Positions 16,174 to 25,461 of a DNA stretch of 63,782 nucleotides are shown here, piece by piece (positions within the stretch are counted from its first letter, which is position 1; every line of letters starts with the position of its first letter). The DNA lies in the NCBI RefSeq assembly GCF_024539815.1, contig NZ_JAHHIU010000101.1:1-63782 (forward strand), read 5' to 3'. The position numbers and the translations under genes are program-made. The notes beneath the pieces are model-generated. The model had not been told where the DNA came from. It searched no databases and was given only the letters and a program-made list of their open reading frames with translations. Source of the DNA: Streptomyces hayashii. GTDB taxonomy: Bacteria; Actinomycetota; Actinomycetes; Streptomycetales; Streptomycetaceae.

Positions 16174-18855
16174 ATGGAAGACCGTTTTGCCCGAGATCAT
16201 CACATATCGCGTCTGAGGTCACTGACGCGGAAGAGCACCCGAACCGTCGCGGGCCAGATGTTCCTCATGCAGGTGACACTGGTGGTGCTGCTCGTGGCAT
16301 TCGCCGTCTTCGCCCTCGTCCTGCAGTCACAACGGCAGACCAACGCCGAGGCCAGACGCCGATCCATAGCCGTCGCCCAGACGTTCGCGCATTCGCCGGG
16401 TGTGCTGTCCGCACTGAAGGCGCCCGATCCCTCGAAGATCCTTCAGCCGCAGACCGAGGCCGGACGCAAGTCCGCTGGCGTCGACTTCATCGTGGTCATG
16501 GACACGAGAGGGATCCGCTACACGCACCCCCTGCCGGACCGGATCGGCAAGCGGTTCGTGGGAAAGATCGAACCGGCGCTGGCGGGAAGGGTCTACACCG
16601 AAAGCGTGCACGGACCTCTCGGCCAGGAAGTCCAGGCCACCGTGCCCATCCGGGACGCCCGAGGCCACGTCGTGGCCCTCGTCTCCGCCGGGCTGAAGGT
16701 CAAGCACGTGACCGGCCTGGTGGAACGGCAGATTCCGATCATTCTCACGGCCGGGGCGGGCGCACTCGGCGCGGCGACCGCCGCCACGGTGCTGGTGAGC
16801 CGGCGGCTACGACGGCAGACGCACAGCCTGGCCCCGAACGAGATGACCCGCATCTACGAGCACCACGACGCAGTGCTGCACTCCGTGCGCGAAGGGGTGC
16901 TCATCGTCAACGACGGGGGGCGACTGCTCCTGGCGAACGACGAGGCCAAGCGGCTGCTGGAGCTGCCCCCGGAGGCAGAGGGTCAGCACGTGTCCCGGAT
17001 TTCGCATCTCGAACCCGAGATCATGTCCTTGCTCCGCGCCGGCCGCGAGGCCAATGACGAGGTGCATCCGGCCGGGCCGCGGTTGCTGGTGGTCAACCAG
17101 AGGTCCACCGGGCGCGGCGCGGGTCCCAAAGGCACGGTGGTGACTCTGCGCGATTCCACGGAGCTGCGAGCCGTCTCGGGCAGGGCCGAAATCACGGGTG
17201 AGCGGCTGAAGCTGCTCTACGACGCCGGACTGGGCATCGGCACCACCCTCGACGTCGTCCAGACGGCCGACGAACTCGCCCGGATCGCCGTCCCCCGCTT
17301 CGCCGACTTCGTCACCGTGGATCTGGCCGACGCCGTACTGCACGGCGAGGAGCCGGCCACCACGGCCAAGGGGATGCGCCGTGTCGCCGTGTGCGGCATC
17401 CGCGACGATCAGCCCCTCTACGAGAAGGACCGGCTGATCGACTTCCTCCCCTCCACCCCCCAGGCACGCGGTTACGGCACCGGCCGCTCCGAACTGGTGA
17501 CGGACCTGTCCACGGCGACGGGCTGGCAGCTTCAGGACCCGGAACGCACCGAACAGATCATGGACTACGGCATCCACTCGCTCATCGCGGCTCCGATCCA
17601 GGCCCGCGGGGTCGTGCTCGGCATGGTCAACTTCTGGCGCTCCGAGGAGCACGACCCCTTCGACCAGGAAGAGCTCTCGCTGGCGGAGGAACTGGTGGCC
17701 CGTGCCGCGGTCAGCATCGACAACGCCCGTCGCTACACGCGCGAACACGCCCTGGCGGTCACCCTCCAGCGCAGCCTGCTGCCGCAGGGGCTGCCGGAGC
17801 AGAGCGCCCTCGACGTGGGATACCGGTACCTCCCGGCCCAGTCGGGCGTGAGCGGGGACTGGTTCGACGTGATCCCGCTGCCGGGCAGCCGCGTGGCGCT
17901 GGTCGTCGGCGACGTGGTCGGCCACGGTCTGCACGCCGCCGCGACCATGGGGCGGCTGCGGACCGCGGTGCACAACTTCTCCACGCTCGACCTGCCGCCC
18001 GACGAGCTGCTGAGTCACCTGGACGACCTCGTCGGGCGTATCGACCAGGACGAGTCGTGCACGGACGACCCCGCCGCCGTCGTGGGCGCCACCTGCCTGT
18101 ACGCGATCTACGACCCGACGACGCTCCGCTGCACCATGGCGCGCGCGGGTCACCTGGCTCCGGCCTTGGCCGATCCCGACGGAAACGTCACCTTCCCCGA
18201 CCTGCCGCCGGGTCCGCCCCTGGGTCTGGGCGGCATGCCCTTCCAGACCGCCGAGCTGGACATCGCCGAAGGCTCCCAGCTCGCCCTGTACACCGACGGT
18301 CTCATCGAGGACCGCACCCGCGATCTCGACGAAGGGATGGAGCTGCTGCGCAAAGCCCTGGCGGGCCACCCCGAGCGCGCGCCGGAGGAGAGCTGCCGGG
18401 TCGTACTGGAATCTCTGCTGCCCGACCACCCCGCCGACGACGTGGCTCTGCTCATCGCCCGTACCCATGCGCTGCCGCCGGACCGGATCGCCGAGTGGGA
18501 CGTGCCACCCGATCCGGCCGCCGTCGCAGCGGTACGCGCCAGAGCGACCGAGCAACTCGACGAGTGGGGCCTGTCCGAGCTGGCCTTCAGCACGGAACTG
18601 GTGCTGAGCGAGCTCGTCACCAACGCCGTCCGCTACGGCTGCGAGCCGATACATCTGCGGCTGATCCACGACCGCACGCTGATCTGCGAGGTGACCGACG
18701 GCAGCAGCACCTCACCCCACCTGCGGTACGCCGCGACGACCGACGAAGGCGGCCGGGGTCTTTTCCTGGTGTCGCAGTTGACCGAGCGCTGGGGGACCCG
18801 ATACACGCCCCAGGGCAAGGTGATCTGGGCTGAGCAGGCGCTGCCGAGACCGTGA
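16174..18855 (+). CDS. membrane sensor SpoIIE-type phosphatase with anti-sigma-factor-like kinase domain
   Basis: The 893-residue protein joins five modules: a membrane segment (MQVTLVVLLVAFAVFALVLQ); an extracytoplasmic sCache-like sensor (about 55-185, FIVVMDTRGIRYTHPLPDRI) closed by a second membrane segment; PAS (about 220-330); GAF (about 345-515); a PP2C/SpoIIE phosphatase (about 540-755, with SGDWFDVIPL and VVGDVVGHGLHAA metal Asps); and a HATPase (about 770-890, SELVTNAVRYG and DEGGRGLFLVSQL). Such proteins dephosphorylate anti-anti-sigma factors and may also act on partners through the kinase domain. GAAAGG precedes the ATG. Its sensor resembles those for carboxylates (DcuS/CitA type), but no ligand can be named. 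Confidence 0.9.
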   Translation: MEDRFARDHHISRLRSLTRKSTRTVAGQMFLMQVTLVVLLVAFAVFALVLQSQRQTNAEARRRSIAVAQTFAHSPGVLSALKAPDPSKILQPQTEAGRKSAGVDFIVVMDTRGIRYTHPLPDRIGKRFVGKIEPALAGRVYTESVHGPLGQEVQATVPIRDARGHVVALVSAGLKVKHVTGLVERQIPIILTAGAGALGAATAATVLVSRRLRRQTHSLAPNEMTRIYEHHDAVLHSVREGVLIVNDGGRLLLANDEAKRLLELPPEAEGQHVSRISHLEPEIMSLLRAGREANDEVHPAGPRLLVVNQRSTGRGAGPKGTVVTLRDSTELRAVSGRAEITGERLKLLYDAGLGIGTTLDVVQTADELARIAVPRFADFVTVDLADAVLHGEEPATTAKGMRRVAVCGIRDDQPLYEKDRLIDFLPSTPQARGYGTGRSELVTDLSTATGWQLQDPERTEQIMDYGIHSLIAAPIQARGVVLGMVNFWRSEEHDPFDQEELSLAEELVARAAVSIDNARRYTREHALAVTLQRSLLPQGLPEQSALDVGYRYLPAQSGVSGDWFDVIPLPGSRVALVVGDVVGHGLHAAATMGRLRTAVHNFSTLDLPPDELLSHLDDLVGRIDQDESCTDDPAAVVGATCLYAIYDPTTLRCTMARAGHLAPALADPDGNVTFPDLPPGPPLGLGGMPFQTAELDIAEGSQLALYTDGLIEDRTRDLDEGMELLRKALAGHPERAPEESCRVVLESLLPDHPADDVALLIARTHALPPDRIAEWDVPPDPAAVAAVRARATEQLDEWGLSELAFSTELVLSELVTNAVRYGCEPIHLRLIHDRTLICEVTDGSSTSPHLRYAATTDEGGRGLFLVSQLTERWGTRYTPQGKVIWAEQALPRP

Positions 18856-18978
18856 GACGCCCTGCGCTTTCGCGCCCGGTCCTGAAGGGAGGCCGCCGGC
18901 GGACACGGCGACACGAACGGCCGTTCGCGCCGCGTCACCCCGAGTTCGAGTCCAAGGGCGCGCGCCCGACGAGGAAGG

Positions 18979-18998
18979 CAGATGTGTTCACCTCCTTT
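18979..18998 (-). other. perfect ribosome-binding site with no gene behind it
   Basis: At the 3' end of the lanthipeptide synthetase gene the minus strand reads AAAGGAGGTGAACACATCTG. The GGAGG is ideal, and 7 bases further lies ATC where a start codon would be expected. In ram/amf-type clusters the precursor peptide gene begins at exactly this spot. Reading on gives no leader-like helix and no Ser-rich, Cys-containing core before running into the convergent phosphatase gene. Confidence 0.6.
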
Positions 18999-21603
18999 CC
19001 GGCACGTGGTGGGGGACGGGAATGTCGTGTGCGGACAGGCCTGGTGTCAGGAAGGGCAGTCCGGTGGGCGTGGGGTGGCACGCGGCGCCCAGGGCGAGCA
19101 CGACGCCCGCGCCGCCGGTGGCCAGGTCCATGGACAGACGCATCAACTGTTCGCCGGGGAAGGCCAGTCGGCCGTCGAGCCGGCAGGCGTGGCGGGCCAG
19201 CCGGCGTATGTGGGCCGCGACCACCGGGTCCCGGGCCGCGGCGGTGCCGGGCGGATGGGTGCGGCTGCGATGCAGGATCATCCCGGCGACGCCGTCGAAG
19301 AGCCCGGGTTCGACGTAGAACGACGCCCGGGAGGCCTCACGGATCGCGTGGACGGCGGTCGCGAACTGGTCGTCGGCGCGTTGCTCCAGGAAGTCTTCGA
19401 GGACCATGCCGACGCCCACGCTGCCGTCGGCGAGGTAGGGCATGGTGCGGTACCCCTCGTTCACCTCCATGGAGCCTTCCGCGCGGACGACGCAGCGGCG
19501 CAGGTCCTGGCGCAGGGCGGTCGCGGCGAGGTCGAGGGACGCCGGGTCGCCGCCGTACTCGTGCAGGCGCAGGAACAGCAGCGCGGGCCCGGACGAGCCG
19601 TACAACAGCCCGGCCCTCGGGTGGTCGCCGCCGCTGGTCTCCGGGACGGCGTCGGCGGCGCCCAGCCGGTCGGCGACGGTCGCCGCCACGTCCCGGGCCG
19701 CGTCGCGGAAGGCGGCGTCGCCCGTGGCGGCCGCGAAGTGCAGCAGGTTGAGGCCCATGCCGGACAGGCCGCCCTTGAGGTCGAGGGGCAGGTTCTGCCA
19801 GCGTTCGCCGAGGCACATGTCGACGATCTTGACGGCCTCCTCCCGGTGACCGAGCCGGTCGAGGACGAACGCGACGCCGTGCAGGCCGTCGTAGAGGCCG
19901 AGGTGCGTGCCGGGCGGTGGGTGGAGCGCGTGCCGGATCAGCCAGTCCTCGTGGTCGAGGCGGCGTTCGACGCCCGTCATGTCCAGCGCGTACAACACCC
20001 CGGCCGCGCCGTGGGCCAGGCCCAGGCCGCCGCCGGGCGCGGTGAACTGCTCGATGTCGCCCGGGAAGAGCCGGTCGTCGCGCTCGGGTGTGGCGGAGGC
20101 GAGGATCGCGGATGTGATCGACTCGCGGGCGCGCAGCCAGCCGCTGTGGTCGGGTTCGAGACGGGGTTCGTCGTCGGCCCCCGGGGTCGTCGAGCCGTCG
20201 CCGGTGATCGTGCGCACGGCGTCGTCGAGGAGGCCCTCGGGCACCGGGAACAGCCGGCCGGCCTCCCTGGCCAGCTGGCCCGCCTTGCCGCGATCGAGTT
20301 CGATCAGGCCGGTCAGCGGCAGGAACAGGCAGATCTCCAGGCAGGCCAGCGCGTACCGGTCGATGTCGAACCCGGTGGCGCTGCTCGGGGCGTGGAAGCC
20401 CGGCGCCGCCAGGACCTGGTGGCGGGCGTGGGCCACGTCCGACGCGCCCTCGAAGTCGATCAGGACGACCGTGCCGTCGGGACGGACCATGACGTTGAAG
20501 GTGTGCACGTCACCGATGACGATGCCCCGCTCATGGACCGCCGCCACGGCGTCGCGCACCCGCCGGAGCACGTCCAGGGCCCAGGTGGTGTAGTCGGCGA
20601 AGGCGGCCGGGTCCGGGTCCAGCGCGGCGAGCGGACTGCGTTCGACGATCAGTTGGTGCAGGGGCTTTCCCTCGACGAGGTCCTCGACGACGAAGTGGTG
20701 CCCACCCAGTTCGAACTGGTCGCGCAGTGCGGGGACGCAGACCAGTCCGCGCAGCCTTTCCAGGGCCTCCGCCTCGCGCCCCAGTCGCGTGACGGCGTCC
20801 GCGCCGTCCGGGGTGAGTCCCGCATGGGGCCGGGCCTCCTTGAGTACGACGCGGTCCTGGGTGCGCCGGTCCACCCCGGCGTACAGTCCGCCGCCGTTGG
20901 AGAAGTGCAGCGCCCGGTCGATCCGGTAGGGCAGATCGGCGACGGTGGTCCGGCGGCTCGCGGCGAGGTGCGGTTCGAGGAAGCCGGGCAGCTCCACCCA
21001 CGGCGGCACCTGGAAGGTGGGGCCGCGCACGTCCGGCACCAGGCGCCCCGAGGGGTCCGCCACCGCCTGCTCCACCACCCCGGCGGCCGACACGCAGTAG
21101 CGGTCGGCGAAGGCGCCGTACCTGACGTGCAGCGGCCCGTCCCGCCAGCGCAGATCACTGAGGATGTACGGTCCGGGCCGGCCGTCGAGGATGTCGCCCA
21201 ACTCGGCGAGGACGCGTTCGCACTCGGTCTCGTCCGCCGGATAGACGGTCACGAACTTGCCGCTCGATCCGCGGTGCGCGTACTTGGCGTTGGCCAGGAA
21301 CAAGGTCTCCAGGTCGGGGAGGAACTTGAACGCGACGCGACGCGGCAGGCAGTAGTCCCACACCTCGTCCAGGACGGACTGCGCGTTGTCCAGGCAGGCC
21401 GACACATGGATCTTCCAGCCCTGCGGCGGCAGCCGCGCGCCGACGGGACGCAGGGCCAGCCATTCACCGACTTCCTCGCGCTTCCAGGCACCCGGGAGCG
21501 GGCTCCGCGACTGCCGGAACCGGCCGTGCGTCCCGCCGTGCGAGGAGGGAGCGTCATAGAAGTGCGGGTGGGTGAGGCAGTAGATCTCGTACCGCTTGTC
21601 CAC
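18988..21603 (-). CDS. class III lanthipeptide synthetase (LanKC, RamC/AmfT type)
   Basis: The 871-residue enzyme starts at a GTG (21603) with GGAGG upstream and reads VDKRYEIYCLTHPHFYD, as RamC-like enzymes do. It has a lyase-like N-terminal domain (about 1-220), a Ser/Thr-kinase-like domain (about 225-500: VVLKEARPHAGL, GIVIGDVHTFNVMV, VVLIDFEGA) and a LanC-like cyclase domain (about 520-870). The cyclase lacks the zinc-binding Cys/Cys/His: RAGLLYGSSGP and MDLATGGAGV stand where those ligands would be. This marks it as class III rather than class IV. Such enzymes phosphorylate Ser, eliminate to dehydroalanine and form (labionin) rings. No precursor, ABC transporter or ramR-type regulator was found beside it. 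Confidence 0.9.
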   Translation of the reverse strand: MDKRYEIYCLTHPHFYDAPSSHGGTHGRFRQSRSPLPGAWKREEVGEWLALRPVGARLPPQGWKIHVSACLDNAQSVLDEVWDYCLPRRVAFKFLPDLETLFLANAKYAHRGSSGKFVTVYPADETECERVLAELGDILDGRPGPYILSDLRWRDGPLHVRYGAFADRYCVSAAGVVEQAVADPSGRLVPDVRGPTFQVPPWVELPGFLEPHLAASRRTTVADLPYRIDRALHFSNGGGLYAGVDRRTQDRVVLKEARPHAGLTPDGADAVTRLGREAEALERLRGLVCVPALRDQFELGGHHFVVEDLVEGKPLHQLIVERSPLAALDPDPAAFADYTTWALDVLRRVRDAVAAVHERGIVIGDVHTFNVMVRPDGTVVLIDFEGASDVAHARHQVLAAPGFHAPSSATGFDIDRYALACLEICLFLPLTGLIELDRGKAGQLAREAGRLFPVPEGLLDDAVRTITGDGSTTPGADDEPRLEPDHSGWLRARESITSAILASATPERDDRLFPGDIEQFTAPGGGLGLAHGAAGVLYALDMTGVERRLDHEDWLIRHALHPPPGTHLGLYDGLHGVAFVLDRLGHREEAVKIVDMCLGERWQNLPLDLKGGLSGMGLNLLHFAAATGDAAFRDAARDVAATVADRLGAADAVPETSGGDHPRAGLLYGSSGPALLFLRLHEYGGDPASLDLAATALRQDLRRCVVRAEGSMEVNEGYRTMPYLADGSVGVGMVLEDFLEQRADDQFATAVHAIREASRASFYVEPGLFDGVAGMILHRSRTHPPGTAAARDPVVAAHIRRLARHACRLDGRLAFPGEQLMRLSMDLATGGAGVVLALGAACHPTPTGLPFLTPGLSAHDIPVPHHVPERR

Positions 21604-21972
21604 GGGAGCCTCCGGATCAGGTGCCCTCCTGAGCGGTTGTCCTGGCCTTCCCCACCACGATCGCAGAACGACGGGGCACGGACATCGTTCGTCTGTCACC
21701 GGCCCGGCGTGGGTGGCGCACGGCCCGGCCGGTGCACATCGCACACCCCGCCTGTGACCGTCGCACGCACGACCCGGGAGCCTCGCGGGCAGGCCGACGC
21801 CGTCCGGCGACACGAGGGGAGCCGTCGCCCCCTCCAGGACGGGCGCCGTCGAGCGTGCCCTTCACCACAATTTGTCGATTTATGGACACAGGCATGTCTA
21901 TGGTCGCAAAGCTGGTCGCCCTCCTTCGGCGATCAGCGCAGGGATCCAGAGCCAGTGCCATGGGAGAAGCGG
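21604..21972. other. 369-bp divergent intergenic region
   Basis: It separates the lanthipeptide synthetase from the L,D-transpeptidase and must hold both promoters. AT-rich patches occur at 21870-21905 (around ATTTGTCGATTTATGG). I see no small ORF with a class III leader motif (an ILDLQ-like helix) on either strand and no recognisable riboswitch. Confidence 0.5.
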
Positions 21973-23214
21973 TTGATCAGGCTGAGTGAACGACGCACCG
22001 GGCTGGTGGCTACGGCCGGCGTACTCGGCGGCGTACTCGCTGTCACGGCCCTCGGCGGTACCAGCAACGCCGCCACGGGCGGTAACGACGCCGGGCGCCA
22101 CTCGGCGTCGCATGCGCGCGCGACTGCGGCGAGCGCCCAGGAAGCCTCCGAGGCCCGCATAGCGATCACGCCCGGGTCGGGCGCCTACGGCGTCGGGATC
22201 CACGATCCGGTCGGCGTCACCGTCAGCGACGGCAAGCTCACCAAGGTGACCATGACCGCCGTCGCGACCGGCGCCGAGGTCCCGGGCGCGCTGTCCGCGG
22301 ACGGCGCCTCCTGGAAGCCGGAGGGCCGGCTGGAGCGCGCCACCAGGTACCAGATCACCGCGGACGCCGAGGACGCCAAGGGCCGCTCCGCCACCTCCAA
22401 CGCCACGTTCAGCACGATCTCCCCGGCCAACGACTTCATCGGCCACCTCTCCCCCGAGGACGGCTCGACCGTCGGCGTGGGCATGCCGGTGACGTTCACC
22501 TTCGACCGGGCGATCAGCGACAAGGCCGCGGTGCAGTCGGAGATCCAGGTCAGCTCCACCAGCGGCCAGCGGGTCGTCGGCCACTGGTTCAACGGTCACC
22601 GCCTGGACTTCCGCCCCGAGAACTACTGGAAGCCCGGCTCCACCGTCACCGTCACGCTCACCCGCCAGGGCATCCAGAAGACGGTCACGTTCACGATCGG
22701 CCGGAGCCAGATCAGCACCGTGGACGCGAAGACGAAGCAGATGACGGTCGTCCGGGACGGCAGGACGATCCGCACCGTCCCGATCTCGTCGGGCAGCGCC
22801 GAGCACCCGACGTACAACGGTCGGATGGTGATCTCCGAAAAGTTCGGGCACACCCACATGAACGGCGCGAGCGTCGGCCTCACGGAGAAGAACGGCAAGC
22901 CCTCGTACGACATCAAGGCCGTGCCGCACGCCATGCGCCTGACCGACTCGGGCACGTTCATCCACGGCAACTACTGGGGCGCCGACTCGGTCTTCGGCAA
23001 GGTCAACACCAGCCACGGCTGCATAGGCCTGCGGGATGTCAGGGGCGGCGGTGACAGCAGGCAGCCCGCCGCGTGGTTCTTCGACCACTCGATGATCGGT
23101 GACGTCGTGATCGTCAAGAACTCCCAGGACAAGACCACGCTGGCGCCGGGCAACGGTCTCAGCGACTGGAACATGTCGTGGAGCGAGTGGGTCGCGGGCA
23201 GCCCGACCGGCTGA
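21973..23214 (+). CDS. secreted L,D-transpeptidase (YkuD) with two Ig-like domains
   Basis: The 413-residue protein begins at a TTG (21973) preceded by GGGAGAAG; there is no ATG in frame nearby. A signal peptide (TGLVATAGVLGGVLAVTALG) is followed by two immunoglobulin-like domains (about 60-150 and 150-250, ending TVTFTIG) and the YkuD catalytic domain (about 255-385). The motif IHGNYWGADSVFGKVNTSHG then CIGLRD contains the catalytic His and Cys. This domain order matches the mycobacterial LdtMt2 type, which makes 3-3 cross-links in peptidoglycan. There is no lipobox, so it is anchored by the signal or released. The C-terminus WNMSWSEWVAGSPTG is typical for Streptomyces Ldts. Confidence 0.9.
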   Translation: MIRLSERRTGLVATAGVLGGVLAVTALGGTSNAATGGNDAGRHSASHARATAASAQEASEARIAITPGSGAYGVGIHDPVGVTVSDGKLTKVTMTAVATGAEVPGALSADGASWKPEGRLERATRYQITADAEDAKGRSATSNATFSTISPANDFIGHLSPEDGSTVGVGMPVTFTFDRAISDKAAVQSEIQVSSTSGQRVVGHWFNGHRLDFRPENYWKPGSTVTVTLTRQGIQKTVTFTIGRSQISTVDAKTKQMTVVRDGRTIRTVPISSGSAEHPTYNGRMVISEKFGHTHMNGASVGLTEKNGKPSYDIKAVPHAMRLTDSGTFIHGNYWGADSVFGKVNTSHGCIGLRDVRGGGDSRQPAAWFFDHSMIGDVVIVKNSQDKTTLAPGNGLSDWNMSWSEWVAGSPTG

Positions 23215-23248
23215 CCCGAGCCGCACGGGCGCTCCCGGCACATGACCT

Positions 23249-23276
23249 GGGGGGCCACGGATGCCCGTGACCCCCC
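23249..23276. terminator. bidirectional terminator between convergent genes
   Basis: GGGGGG (23249-23254) pairs with CCCCCC (23271-23276), and CACGG (23256-23260) with CCGTG (23265-23269), leaving one mismatch and a 4-base loop. A short TTGT follows on the plus strand. Confidence 0.8.
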
Positions 23277-23294
23277 TTGTCCACCGGGACCGCG

Positions 23295-25142
23295 TCAGCG
23301 GACGCTGCCCGTCCAGTTCTTCACCGGTGCCTGGAGCGCGGCGCCGGTGCTGCGGAAGGTGAAGAGGCTGTTGAGCCGGCGGCCGTCGGGGGTCTGACCC
23401 GCGTCGTAGAGGACTCCGACGTCGGCCTTCTTGTCACCGTTGTAGTCGCCGGACGTCACCTGGCTCTTGTTCCAGCTGAAGCTGCTCGTGCTGGTCCACA
23501 TCTTCACCGGGGCGCCGAAGACGGCGCCGGTGCTGGTGAAGGTGTAGAGCGAGGTGATGGGCGCGCCGTCGGCCGAGGTGCCGGTGTTGTAGAGGACGCC
23601 GGCGTCGTCCTTGCCGTCGCCGTTGTAGTCACCTGACGTGACCTGACTGGCCGCCCAGGTGAACCCGCCGGGAGTGCTCCACGCCTTCGCCGCCGTCATG
23701 TCGGTGCCGTTGCTGGTGAAGGTGTAGAGCGCCGACATGGCCTTGCCGTCGGCGGAGGTGCCGCTGTTGTAGAGGACGCCGATGTCGTCCTTGCCGTCGC
23801 CGTTGTAGTCGCCCGAAGTGACCTTGCTGGCATCCCAGTTGAACCCACCGGTGGTGGTCCAGGCCTTGTGGACGGTCATGCCGGCGCCGTTGCTGATGAA
23901 GGTGTAGACGGAGGACATGGCTCCGGTGGGCGAGGAGCCGCTGTCGTAGAAGACGCCGATGTCGTCCTTGCCGTCACCGTTGTAGTCGCCCGAAGTGACC
24001 TTGCTGGCATCCCAGGTGAAGCCGCCGGTGGTGGTCCACACCCGCTTGGGGGCGCCGAAGACGCCGGTGGTGGCGGTGCTCGCGCTGGTGAAGGTGTAGA
24101 CGGAGGAGATGGCCCCGGTGTCGGAGGACCCGCCGTCGTAGAAGACGCCGATGTCGTCCTTGCCGTCACCGTTGTAGTCGCCCGAGGTCAGCTTGGAGGA
24201 CCTCCAGGTGAAGCCGCCCGCGGTGCTCCAGGCCAACTGGGGAGCGGCGAAGCCGGCGCCGTTGCTGAGGAAGGTGTAGATCGAGGAGCGGTTCTTGCCC
24301 CCGGGTGAGGTCCCGTTGTCGTAGAAGGCGGCGACGTCCTGCTTGCCGTCGCCGTTGAAGTCGCCCGATGTGGTCTGGGACGCCTGGGGCAGCGCGCGGA
24401 TCTGCTGGATCCAGGAGGCGACGTCGTCCAGGCGGGTTTCGACGGCGCCGGTACGGGTCTCGTCGGAGGCGAAGCAGCCGCCCTGCCAGGACTGGCTGTG
24501 CAGCGCGACGAGCTCGACCCTGCCCCCGGTCTCCCGCAGGGCGGGGCCTCCGCTGTCGCCCTTGCAGAGCGCCGAGCCCGCACCCGCGGTGACCGACAGC
24601 GTGCCCTGGTCCACCCTGTCGACGCTGAAGGCGCCGGTGTGGAGCTTGTCGGGCACCCACTCGTCCTTGGTGCGGCCGTATCCGGCCACGCGCAGCTGCT
24701 CGCCCGCGACGGGAGCGGTGGCGGCGACGACGGCCGGGGCGATGTCCGTGACGCGTGTGGCGAGCTTGGCCATCACCAGGTCGCGGTCGGTGCGCGGGAC
24801 CAGTTCGGTGACCGCCAGGACATGACCGGCGGTGGAGTTGAGGTCGTTGCTGCCGATCGTCGCGGTCGTCGCGACCTGCGGCGGACCCGGCGTGATCGGG
24901 GACCCCATGTGAGAGGGGTCGTCCGCGAAGCAGCTGGCGGCGGTCAGCAACCACTGCGGGTCGACGAGCACAGCCGTGCATCCGGTCCTGTCCCCGACGG
25001 TGATCTTCGCTGTGAAGGCGTACGCGTCGTCCGCGGCCACCTCTCCGGTGACGGCCCCCACCGGCGTGGTGAGGGCGCATACTGCGGCGATGCCCGCCAG
25101 CAGCCCCGTGGCCCGTACGGCGCGGGTTCTCTTCCCGGGCAT
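23295..25142 (-). CDS. secreted trypsin-fold (S1) protein with six FG-GAP repeats; catalytic His replaced
   Basis: The 615-residue protein has a signal peptide (GLLAGIAAVCALTTPVGA), an S1 domain (about 35-245) and six FG-GAP/VCBS-like repeats of about 55-60 residues (about 255-615), each with a TSGDYNGDGKDDIGVFY-type calcium loop. In the S1 domain Asp121 (DRDLVMAKL) and Ser197 (CKGDSGGP) are present. The usual TAAHC reads TAASC, so the general-base His is Ser70. The charge relay is therefore incomplete; the protein may be a binding protein, or use another His. The FG-GAP part should form a beta-propeller, perhaps for wall or matrix attachment. AAGGGAATC precedes the ATG. Confidence 0.85.
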   Translation of the reverse strand: MPGKRTRAVRATGLLAGIAAVCALTTPVGAVTGEVAADDAYAFTAKITVGDRTGCTAVLVDPQWLLTAASCFADDPSHMGSPITPGPPQVATTATIGSNDLNSTAGHVLAVTELVPRTDRDLVMAKLATRVTDIAPAVVAATAPVAGEQLRVAGYGRTKDEWVPDKLHTGAFSVDRVDQGTLSVTAGAGSALCKGDSGGPALRETGGRVELVALHSQSWQGGCFASDETRTGAVETRLDDVASWIQQIRALPQASQTTSGDFNGDGKQDVAAFYDNGTSPGGKNRSSIYTFLSNGAGFAAPQLAWSTAGGFTWRSSKLTSGDYNGDGKDDIGVFYDGGSSDTGAISSVYTFTSASTATTGVFGAPKRVWTTTGGFTWDASKVTSGDYNGDGKDDIGVFYDSGSSPTGAMSSVYTFISNGAGMTVHKAWTTTGGFNWDASKVTSGDYNGDGKDDIGVLYNSGTSADGKAMSALYTFTSNGTDMTAAKAWSTPGGFTWAASQVTSGDYNGDGKDDAGVLYNTGTSADGAPITSLYTFTSTGAVFGAPVKMWTSTSSFSWNKSQVTSGDYNGDKKADVGVLYDAGQTPDGRRLNSLFTFRSTGAALQAPVKNWTGSVR

Positions 25143-25461
25143 GTGATTCCCTTACGAGTAGTTCGGCTGACGCTCCGGCGAGGGGTCTCGCCGAAGCCGT
25201 GTGGCACAGGGCCGTCGGGCCCGGTCGTCGCCCGGGGCGATGTGGACGTACGTGCCGGTGTCGCTGCGCCCGGCGATCTTCCCGTCGGCGCGGTGCACGA
25301 TCGGACGGGCGCGGCCGACAGCGGCGACGCCGGCGAGGTACGGGCGGCCCTGGGCTGCCCGGTCCAGGTGGTCGGACCGGCGGGCGCTCCCATCGGTACC
25401 GCCCTCGAAGGGCGTCGTCCGGCGGAGCGCGGCGGCCCCGGCGCGGGGCGCCGGAGGCGGG
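25143..25461. other. 319-bp intergenic region
   Basis: It lies between two minus-strand genes. Apart from the ribosome-binding site of the S1-like gene just upstream of 25142, nothing distinct is visible: no strong hairpin and no small gene with a ribosome-binding site. Confidence 0.5.

Noticed and set aside
18633..18990. A possible lanthipeptide precursor after the synthetase, using a non-ATG start
   Set aside because: The reading frame gives Arg/Pro-rich sequence with no leader helix or Ser/Cys core, and it overlaps the phosphatase gene.
18982..21972. A long plus-strand extension upstream of the L,D-transpeptidase
   Set aside because: The translated extension is the antisense of the lanthipeptide synthetase. 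The protein with a signal peptide starts at 21973.
23400..24400. Regularly spaced repeats resembling a CRISPR array
   Set aside because: The repeats are coding: they are the calcium-loop codons of six FG-GAP units, with intervals that are also coding and in frame.
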